This document shows, in pieces, positions 6,314 through 11,836 of a stretch of DNA of 11,836 bases. The notes under the pieces were generated by a model. The model did not search any database. It was given only the letters and a program-made list of their open reading frames with translations, and was not told the origin of the DNA. The position numbers and the translations under genes were made by a program. How positions within the stretch are numbered: position 1 is the stretch's first letter; every line of letters begins with the position of its first letter. The DNA is from Spirochaetota bacterium (GTDB taxonomy: Bacteria > Spirochaetota > JAHITG01). The stretch lies in contig JAHITG010000411.1 in assembly GCA_018817865.1 (NCBI GenBank), positions 1 to 11,836 on the forward strand, written 5' to 3'.

Positions 6314-7669
6314 ATGAAAAAAACAATAGCCCTAATTTTTATATTTTTATCGGCTCAACTTTGTCTCGCAGGCAGTTATCCGGCAGGATTTGAATCCCTC
6401 ATGATAAAGAATTATGCTTCGGCAAGGGGCATGGGCGAAGCTTATACGGCCGTGGAAGGCACTTCAGGGAGTCTCTTTTATAATCCGGCAGGGCTTGCCT
6501 TTATCAGCACTATTAATATCGGGCTCAACCACTATTCAGGCCTCTTCTCGGCAAAGACTGAAGAACTCTCTTTTACCTATCCGCTATCCGCAGAAACAGG
6601 GGTCATCGGTCTGGGTCTGAACTATTTTTATATTCCTTCGGATGATATTTATGATGATAACGGCGATCTTTTATTTGAAGCACAGAATCATGACCTGCTG
6701 ATAATCGGAAGTTTTGGACGGATGTTCGGCAGAGATTTGAGTGCAGGAATAAGTATCAAAGGCGGATTTCAAAAAGCAGTAAATGAAAATGTTTCCTTTT
6801 TTGCATTTGATGCAGGCGGATTATATCAGTTGACAAGGGACTTCCAGATCGGGCTTTCCCTCAATGATATCGGCAGTTTCCCTCAATCAGCGACAGGTGA
6901 AAGCTCTTCCCCGACCCGTGTTTCAGCCGGTGTGAGCCATAGGTTTTTAGACAGGGACCTATTGGCTGCAGTGGATTTCTCCTATTATTTTTACGGCCAG
7001 ACTGTTGAAAACATAGGACTGGAATATAAATTGCTTAATCTCCTCTTCCTAAGGACCGGTTATAAGCTGGGAGTGGACACGGGCGGATTATCCATTGGAG
7101 CCGGGATCCTGTATAATATAAAGAGTATTGGCTCGGACCTGAGGATCAATTATGCTTTTAACTTAAATTCAGAAAACAGCACTTTCGGCCAGATCCATAA
7201 TATCAATCTGGAGATGAGCCTTCCTGGGCTTTCCTCTTCAGAAAAGAAAGAGACGACGATCGAACCGGTTAAAACGGAAAAGAATGAAGTTCTTATCTCG
7301 ATCGCCCGTTTTAAAAATCAGGAGCAAAACACAAAAGCGGACTATTTAAAAGAGGAGATACCCGAAAAAATTATCGATATTATCGAAGATAAAGATGAAA
7401 GCATAATTATATATGATATAATGGATAAAGATGAAAAGATGTCTCTTGATGTACTGAAAAAAGCCGGAGTCCGGTTTGTCGGGGGAGGCGGTTTCACTGT
7501 TAATAAAGAGATGCTGGAAGTAACTTATTTTTTAGTGGATATAAAGACAGCTAAAAAGGTTTATGCTGATTCCATAAAAAGCCAGATCAATGCCCGGATG
7601 ATGAACCTGATGTATGATGAGATCTCGCATAAATTAATGGATAAGATCTTCGAATTAAAGGATAAGTGA
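6314..7669 (+). CDS. PorV-like outer-membrane barrel with C-terminal TolB-N/FlgO-like domain
   Basis: A 451-residue outer-membrane protein. The start at 6314 is chosen because it gives a clean signal peptide (residues 1-19, ending LCLA) and has AGGGAG at 6299-6304, 9 bases upstream; the frame stays open to 6251, but that adds a charged, non-signal leader. Residues 20 to about 302 match the PorV/PorQ (UPF0164) pattern: ARGMGEAYTAVEGTSGSLFY-NPAG near the start, then alternating beta-strands. A charged linker (303-325) leads to a soluble domain (about 326-451) resembling the TolB-N/FlgO/CsgG fold: VLISIARFKNQ, then LKKAGVRFVGGGGFTV and VTYFLVDIKTAKKVYADS. The soluble part should sit in the periplasm. 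PorV proteins act as outer-membrane shuttles in type IX secretion, and the upstream gene encodes a possible client. The next gene starts 1 base after the stop. Confidence 0.82.
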   Translation: MKKTIALIFIFLSAQLCLAGSYPAGFESLMIKNYASARGMGEAYTAVEGTSGSLFYNPAGLAFISTINIGLNHYSGLFSAKTEELSFTYPLSAETGVIGLGLNYFYIPSDDIYDDNGDLLFEAQNHDLLIIGSFGRMFGRDLSAGISIKGGFQKAVNENVSFFAFDAGGLYQLTRDFQIGLSLNDIGSFPQSATGESSSPTRVSAGVSHRFLDRDLLAAVDFSYYFYGQTVENIGLEYKLLNLLFLRTGYKLGVDTGGLSIGAGILYNIKSIGSDLRINYAFNLNSENSTFGQIHNINLEMSLPGLSSSEKKETTIEPVKTEKNEVLISIARFKNQEQNTKADYLKEEIPEKIIDIIEDKDESIIIYDIMDKDEKMSLDVLKKAGVRFVGGGGFTVNKEMLEVTYFLVDIKTAKKVYADSIKSQINARMMNLMYDEISHKLMDKIFELKDK

Positions 7670-7670
7670 T

Positions 7671-9458
7671 TTGGATAGAAGAAATTTTTTTATCATTATT
7701 CTTAGCCTGCTTATCTGTACTCCCTCATTCCTGAACGCAGAAGTGACTGTCAGGGGTACTTATGAGATGGAGCTCCGGGGCAACCTCCAGAAGAATAAAG
7801 AGGTCGATATTTATAACAGCTCCGATGAACTGGAAACAGTAAGAATTCCTTACGGTATTATCGATCAGGACCACAACCTGATGCTCGATTTCGGCCTTAC
7901 TCATGCAAAGAATTATTATAAGGGAAGAGTGGGCCTGGAAGTGGACATGTACAATCCCGAAGGGAAAGACTATTTTGTAGACCTCACGGACATTAAAAAG
8001 AAGAGGATATCCACTTTTATCTCTTATGTTGACCTCAATTTTTATTCTGATTATTTCAATTCCTATCTGTATAAATGGCGCGGGCACAGGGAATCCACGG
8101 ACCTTTTAACTCTGTATAAATGCGACTGGGATCTGCAGTTATCCCGGTACCTCGGGATCTATTCGCCGGTTGGCGTAGAAGTGACGGGCAATAAATTCTT
8201 AAAAGGTCTCTTTGTCGGCGTAGGCCAGACCCCTGCCTTGGTTAATCAGTCCACTGTTTACATGGAATACGCCAGAAAATTTTCTTTTATCGAGCCCACC
8301 CTGATCTACCAGGAACGGACTACTCCCTATCTTGACCTCTCTGACGCCAATAACATTACGGTCTATGACCTTACAAAAAAATATGTAGAAGGGATTTTTA
8401 CCTTCCCTGAATTCCCCAATTCGCAATATATTTATAATGAACGGGTGATCGCCCTTGATACCAAGGTCAATACCTATTATCATTCCCTCCAGTTTGAGCT
8501 GGCGAAATATGATGTGACCCAGGATGCCTATTATTACGGTGCTAAACTTGAGACCTCTGCCATATTTCCTGATCTTTTAAAGCTGATCCTCATGTACGAG
8601 AATGCGGATAAATATGCCGGGAACCGGAAAGAGTATTCCGTGGAATCAAGGGTCAGCCCCGTCAGGGCCCTTACATTTTCGGCTAAATATGATGAAAGGA
8701 AGCCTCATTACGGCCCTTTATTCAACAACCTTCTCTCAGCTCCGCTGGTTTATGATAACAGGGAAGCAAGGATCATTGAAGGCTCGATCACCTGGGATAC
8801 GACCCGGCCCACCTCCATCTCCCACTGGAATGCCAATTTTATAGAAGATGCGCCTCTGGCTGTAAAATGTTCATATCAATACACGGATTATCCCACATAT
8901 ACGGACAATCCCGTCCTGTTTGACTGGAATGAGAATAAATATACCATATTCGGTATTGGAAAAGGACTTTATCCGTGCAAACTTCATAAATTCAGTACAA
9001 AGCTTATTTCAAATCATCTTGCTCCCTATAAAATTATCCTCTATTTTGATACCGGCATAAAGCAGGCTGAATGGCCCACTGATGTGGCCGTGGTTCCGTG
9101 GACGGAGAATTATTCTTCTTATATTGAATTTCGCAAGCAGGATGATTTTCTGATCGGATGCATGTTCCTGATCGATGACTGGGAAGTTCCCCAGTTCGGA
9201 AGCTATGACGAGTCCTGGGAATACAGGGTTTCACCCCTGGATTACAATAAGGAGATCGGGATCCCATGGGATTACTATCTCGGGGCAAGGATCGTAAAAT
9301 TTTTCGGACTCTCTTCGATAGAATTGAAATACCAGTATATTGTTATAGATGGAAAATTTAATGACAAGTACGAGAAGTACATGGATGCTGTTATGAGAGC
9401 TGATATGCTGAAAGAGAGGATGAATGAGATCAGCATGACATATAAGGTGATGTTTTAA
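7671..9458 (+). CDS. Predicted outer-membrane beta-barrel protein, TTG start
   Basis: A 595-residue protein of unrecognised family. The TTG at 7671, one base after the preceding stop, is the only start that keeps the signal peptide (residues 1-23, hydrophobic FFIIILSLLI, ending SFLNA before EV); the first in-frame ATG is downstream of it. AAAGGATAAG at 7657-7666 supplies a ribosome binding site. The mature protein is rich in Tyr, Trp and Phe with alternating polar and hydrophobic strands (for example GRVGLEVDMYN, RISTFISYVDLNFYSDYF), has no long helices, and ends in ISMTYKVMF with a terminal Phe, as expected of a barrel recognised by the BAM machinery. It may be a porin-like or glycan-transport channel for the module; this rests on context only. 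Confidence 0.72.
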   Translation: MDRRNFFIIILSLLICTPSFLNAEVTVRGTYEMELRGNLQKNKEVDIYNSSDELETVRIPYGIIDQDHNLMLDFGLTHAKNYYKGRVGLEVDMYNPEGKDYFVDLTDIKKKRISTFISYVDLNFYSDYFNSYLYKWRGHRESTDLLTLYKCDWDLQLSRYLGIYSPVGVEVTGNKFLKGLFVGVGQTPALVNQSTVYMEYARKFSFIEPTLIYQERTTPYLDLSDANNITVYDLTKKYVEGIFTFPEFPNSQYIYNERVIALDTKVNTYYHSLQFELAKYDVTQDAYYYGAKLETSAIFPDLLKLILMYENADKYAGNRKEYSVESRVSPVRALTFSAKYDERKPHYGPLFNNLLSAPLVYDNREARIIEGSITWDTTRPTSISHWNANFIEDAPLAVKCSYQYTDYPTYTDNPVLFDWNENKYTIFGIGKGLYPCKLHKFSTKLISNHLAPYKIILYFDTGIKQAEWPTDVAVVPWTENYSSYIEFRKQDDFLIGCMFLIDDWEVPQFGSYDESWEYRVSPLDYNKEIGIPWDYYLGARIVKFFGLSSIELKYQYIVIDGKFNDKYEKYMDAVMRADMLKERMNEISMTYKVMF

Positions 9459-9459
9459 T

Positions 9460-10584
9460 ATGAAAAAGATAACAGGAATACTATTATTATTTTTGATCGT
9501 TTCTTTTTTCACCGGGTGCAGCGGTAAAAATCCGGTGGATCCGGCTGATCTGATCTATGCACCCCGGGCCCATTCCAAAGTAGTAGTTCAGGGCCGGGAG
9601 ATCTATGTAAATGATAAAAAGTATGTGGCAAAAGGCGTGGGGTATCAGCCCACACCCATCGGTTATACACCCTCAAATTATGATTTTTTTAATGATGCCA
9701 ATATCTATAAAAGGGATCTTTCCTACTTGAGCAGCATGGGATGCAATACTATCAGGACATGGAAGGAAGTGAACAGCCGTGCATTTCTGGATGAATGCCA
9801 CAGGAACAATATCATGGTCATTATGGGATTCGGCTTTAATGCCAATACGGTAGTTTCCAGCGATGCTTTAAAACAGATTACCATTGATAATTTTAAGGCC
9901 TATGTAAATTCATTCAAGGACCATCCTGCTGTTCTGATGTGGGGGATCGGGAATGAGTATAATTTAAGCCTCTCCGTATCAACTAATGCCTTTTATGCAT
10001 TTATCAATCAGCTGGCAAAGGCAGCTCATGAAGCGGAAGGAGGAATGTTCCATCCCACCATGTATCCCAATGGCGGCCATACTTCGGATGGCGGAGTGGG
10101 GACGATCGGCATTGCTCAGAACAAGACCGATGATGCATCCATGATCTACCTGGATGTCTGGGGTGCGAACTGCTACCGGGATGTCTATCCCACTTTCGGC
10201 GCCGTTTTTGACAATTACAAGGTAAAGAGCACCAAGCCTCTGATATTGACGGAGTACGGGGTAGATGCCTATGACGGCAACAACAGCAGGACCTATGAGG
10301 ATGTTCAGGCCAGCTGGACCGTCCAGCTCTGGAATGAGATCGCAGCCAATTCTGACTCCTGCGTGGGTGGGTGTATCATGGCTTACAGCGATGAGTGGTG
10401 GAAGGGGTCAGGTTCAGACCCTAACGTTCACGGATTTGAAGGAGGAGGGGGCCGTGCTGACCAGCCGGATAATTATTCCCATGAGCAGTGGTACGGGATC
10501 ATGAGCGTTGCTCTCAGCGGTACAGGAGGGGCAGATATTTTAACACCCAGACAGCTCTATTATTCATTGAAAGCGATCTGGTAA
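9460..10584 (+). CDS. Lipoprotein glycoside hydrolase, clan-A TIM barrel (GH2/GH5/GH72-like)
   Basis: A 374-residue lipoprotein enzyme. Residues 1-19 are a lipoprotein signal with lipobox FTGC and lipidation at Cys20. The catalytic domain (about 45-374) opens with YVAKGVGYQPTPIGYTP and GCNTIRTW, as in GH2 TIM barrels and GH72-type glucanosyltransferases. The two expected glutamates of a retaining clan-A enzyme are present: acid/base E166 in WGIGNEYN (codon 9955-9957) and nucleophile E265 in LILTEYGVDAY (codon 10252-10254). AAGGTGA at 9444-9450 is the ribosome binding site, inside the end of the preceding gene, whose stop lies 1 base before this ATG. A beta-glucan or mannan substrate, and hydrolysis versus transglycosylation, cannot be decided from sequence alone. 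It is probably anchored in the outer membrane. Confidence 0.85.
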   Translation: MKKITGILLLFLIVSFFTGCSGKNPVDPADLIYAPRAHSKVVVQGREIYVNDKKYVAKGVGYQPTPIGYTPSNYDFFNDANIYKRDLSYLSSMGCNTIRTWKEVNSRAFLDECHRNNIMVIMGFGFNANTVVSSDALKQITIDNFKAYVNSFKDHPAVLMWGIGNEYNLSLSVSTNAFYAFINQLAKAAHEAEGGMFHPTMYPNGGHTSDGGVGTIGIAQNKTDDASMIYLDVWGANCYRDVYPTFGAVFDNYKVKSTKPLILTEYGVDAYDGNNSRTYEDVQASWTVQLWNEIAANSDSCVGGCIMAYSDEWWKGSGSDPNVHGFEGGGGRADQPDNYSHEQWYGIMSVALSGTGGADILTPRQLYYSLKAIW

Positions 10585-10594
10585 ATGCCAAAAT

Positions 10595-10620
10595 GTAGCA
10601 ACAGACCTTTAGGTCTGTTA
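10595..10620 (+). repeat. REP-like hairpin repeat, GTAGCAACAGACC variant
   Basis: GTAGCA head, then AACAGACC (10600-10607), loop TTTA, and GGTCTGTT (10612-10619): an 8-base perfect stem. It keeps the GTAG head, the AAAT flank and the TTTA loop of the type B repeats, but the stem sequence is entirely different. Confidence 0.8.
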
Positions 10621-10626
10621 ATGGTG

Positions 10627-10649
10627 GTAGTCGCAGGCTTCAGCCTGCG
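10627..10649 (+). repeat. REP-like hairpin repeat, GTAGTCGCAGGC variant
   Basis: GTAGT head followed by a 7-base stem CGCAGGC (10632-10638), loop TTCA, and GCCTGCG (10643-10649). It follows the previous element by 6 bases in the same orientation. Confidence 0.8.
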
Positions 10650-10671
10650 GTTCTTATGGATTTATAATAAA

Positions 10672-10711
10672 CGCAAGCTATCCCCTTCGGGGACAAGCAC
10701 CTTGCGGCTAC
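10672..10711 (-). repeat. REP-like repeat, GTAGCCGCAAGG variant, inverted
   Basis: On the minus strand this begins GTAGCCGCAAGG. The outer arms CGCAAG (10672-10677) and CTTGCG (10701-10706) enclose an inner stem TCCCC (10681-10685) and GGGGA (10689-10693). It faces the two preceding elements, making a three-element cluster. It shares the 12-base string GGGACAAGCACC (10690-10701) with the interrupted repeat at 11413. Confidence 0.75.
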
Positions 10712-10739
10712 CTTTTATTAATTTATTCGAGGAAGCATG

Positions 10740-11393
10740 ATGAAAAGGTGTTTATTTTTAATATTATTTATCGTACTCATCTTGAACTGCGGTGAGACAC
10801 CGGATACTCTGGTCGCACCAAAGTTTGATAAGGGTGCACCTGGTACGGCATTATCTTCTACAGTGGTACACAATTTTGAGGATACCTACAATCCCAACCT
10901 GCTGGATGGGTATACCGGATGCGGAGCGGGCAATGGAGATGCAGTGACCAATGATCTTACGTATCTCCAGTTTAACAGCGGAGTGAGAAGTCTTAAAGTC
11001 ATTATAACCCATGATAAGATCAAAGAGGGATATATCTGGATGGCCTTTAATTTTGGACCTGAGATCGAAAAGGACGCCCAGGGCAATAATGCTCCTCAGA
11101 AGAGGGATGTGTCAGGTTATAAATATATATCATTTTTTATAAATATCGTACCGGACCGGGTGAAATTCTATGTTGAGATGGGTGATATCTCTTTACCGAC
11201 CGGTCAAAGCGTGAAAGTCCCTGTCACGGTTATCAGGAAGTTTGAGAGGTGGCAGGAAGTGAGGATCCTCCTGGAAGATTTCAAGGGATTGGATCTGGAA
11301 AGGGTCAACAAACTGATCTTTAGCATGAACAGCGATATCGAGACACAATCCCGTGTAGACTTTTATTTGGATGACATTATTTTTAAGAATTGA
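10740..11393 (+). CDS. Small lipoprotein with CBM11-like carbohydrate-binding domain
   Basis: A 217-residue predicted lipoprotein. Two ATGs (10737 and 10740) are adjacent; the second is preferred because AGGA at 10730-10733 then sits 6 bases upstream instead of 3. The N-terminal hydrophobic stretch ends ILILNC, with the acceptor Cys 17 residues from the chosen start. Asn at -1 is unusual for the standard lipobox but is tolerated in spirochaete-type lipoproteins. After a linker the body runs from VVHNFED to FYLDDIIF, the same opening and closing pattern as the CBM-like domain of the secreted protein at 4521, indicating a jelly-roll carbohydrate-binding fold. No catalytic residues were recognised. 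It may present glycan to the neighbouring hydrolase; this is inference from context. Confidence 0.75.
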   Translation: MKRCLFLILFIVLILNCGETPDTLVAPKFDKGAPGTALSSTVVHNFEDTYNPNLLDGYTGCGAGNGDAVTNDLTYLQFNSGVRSLKVIITHDKIKEGYIWMAFNFGPEIEKDAQGNNAPQKRDVSGYKYISFFINIVPDRVKFYVEMGDISLPTGQSVKVPVTVIRKFERWQEVRILLEDFKGLDLERVNKLIFSMNSDIETQSRVDFYLDDIIFKN

Positions 11394-11412
11394 GGTTAAA
11401 TTATGCATTTTT

Positions 11413-11459
11413 GTAGGGACAAGCACCCTCCGGGTATTGGAAGCATGCCTTGTCCCTAC
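11413..11459. repeat. REP-like palindrome, type A copy 3, interrupted by 19 bases
   Basis: The left 11 bases (GTAGGGACAAG) and right 17 bases (starting GCATGCC) equal the type A palindrome at 4213 and 6197, but 19 extra bases (11424-11442) lie between them. The outer 11-base arms still pair. The first bases of the insert extend the match GGGACAAGCACC with the element at 10672-10711, suggesting recombination between repeat types. Confidence 0.85.
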
Positions 11460-11523
11460 AGGAACGAATAGAAAAAATTTAATAGTATTTTTTTCGGGAA
11501 GCATAGAGTTTTTCATTATTAAT

Positions 11524-11545
11524 GTAGCAAGGGGCTTTAGCCCCG
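11524..11545 (+). repeat. REP-like hairpin repeat, type B copy 2
   Basis: Identical over 22 bases to 4261-4282, including the AAT flank. The stem is GGGGC (11531-11535), loop TTTA, GCCCC (11540-11544). Confidence 0.88.
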
Positions 11546-11561
11546 TTTATTTTAATTTTTT
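11531..11561 (+). terminator. Possible intrinsic terminator built on the type B repeat
   Basis: The GC-only 5-base stem of the repeat is followed by GTTTATTTTAATTTTTT, a T-rich tail of about 17 bases. The stem is short but GC-rich. It would end the lipoprotein transcript before the next gene at 11590. The other type B copy (4261) is likewise near a T tract. Confidence 0.45.
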
Positions 11562-11589
11562 AAGTATATATTCAGAAATGAGGCGGTTA

Positions 11590-11836
11590 ATGAAAAAGGC
11601 GATTATTATATTTGTAGTGATCCTGGTTTTTTTTACCGGGCTCTCTGCTCAGCAGGATTTCTATTTTGACAGGCAGAGGGGAAGGATCTTTTTTTACGAT
11701 AGTGACCAGTTTGAAAGGATCCTGAGGAAATTTTCAAAGTCTTTGACGGTCGAGCAGGCCTGTTACAACTGGTTCAAGAATCAGCAGCAGCCCAACGGCC
11801 TTGTGGAAAGTTATGAGACAGCTGAAGTTTCCTATA
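11590..11836 (+). CDS. Secreted protein, 3' partial; possible alpha/alpha-barrel glycoside hydrolase
   Basis: The first 82 codons of a gene that runs off the right edge. The ATG at 11590 has GAGG at 11580-11583, 6 bases upstream. Residues 1-20 are a Sec signal peptide (hydrophobic IIIFVVILVFF, cleavage after GLSA). The visible mature part includes TVEQACYNWFKNQQQPNGLV followed by ESYE. An aromatic residue, Asn/Gln-rich segment and then GLV resembles the first helical hairpin of (alpha/alpha)6-barrel enzymes of the DUF3131/GH144 kind. That resemblance is short and tentative. The position beside a glycosidase and CBM-like proteins fits a glycan-active enzyme. Confidence 0.6.
   Translation, partial: MKKAIIIFVVILVFFTGLSAQQDFYFDRQRGRIFFYDSDQFERILRKFSKSLTVEQACYNWFKNQQQPNGLVESYETAEVSY

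Noticed and set aside
10265..10504. Second + strand frame inside the glycoside hydrolase, and a similar one at 8602-8844
   Set aside because: Both overlap well-supported genes in another frame, have biased Pro/Gly/Arg-rich translations and no family resemblance.
10595..10711. Cluster of three hairpins considered as a CRISPR array
   Set aside because: The three units differ in sequence, differ in orientation and have no regular spacers; GTAG-headed REP elements explain them better.

Overview
The window looks like chromosome from a Gram-negative bacterium of an uncultured or deep-branching lineage, possibly near the FCB/PVC radiation or a candidate phylum. This is inferred from outer-membrane beta-barrels, a PorV-like protein, Sec signal peptides, lipoproteins, moderate-to-low GC and numerous REP-like intergenic palindromes. 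No 16S or other phylogenetic marker beyond LysRS is present, so the taxonomy stays open. All genes are on the + strand.

Region 1 (2-4196) is a compact housekeeping run. It holds the 3' part of a two-domain GH3 beta-N-acetylhexosaminidase (NagZ type), hpt (purine salvage), an RluD-like rRNA pseudouridine synthase and lysS. Spacings are 12 bases, an 11-base overlap and 0 bases, so this is very probably one transcription unit.

Region 2 (4197-4520) is a non-coding boundary with three palindromic repeats, a possible weak terminator, and then a near-consensus sigma70-type promoter (TTGACA, 17 bases, TATACT). A 16-18 base dyad symmetry lies at the expected transcription start.

Region 3 (4521-11836) is an envelope and glycan module. 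It encodes a secreted multidomain protein (CBM-like domain, two Ig-like repeats, FlgD-like C-terminal domain), a PorV-like barrel fused to a periplasmic TolB-N/FlgO-like domain, a 595-residue predicted outer-membrane barrel with a TTG start, and a lipoprotein glycoside hydrolase of clan-A type with both catalytic Glu residues. These are followed by a small CBM-like lipoprotein and the start of another secreted protein that may be an alpha/alpha-barrel glycosidase. The middle three genes (6314-10584) are separated by single bases and form a tight operon. The set suggests surface handling of a polysaccharide, possibly with a type IX-like route for the first protein; substrate and direction (synthesis or degradation) are unknown.

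Every gap between transcription units carries REP-like elements: a GTAG head followed by a variable hairpin. There are at least eight copies with several different stem sequences. The longest is a perfect 28-base palindrome present twice, plus a third copy interrupted by 19 bases. They are absent from the tight operon interiors and are the most unusual non-coding structure in the window.
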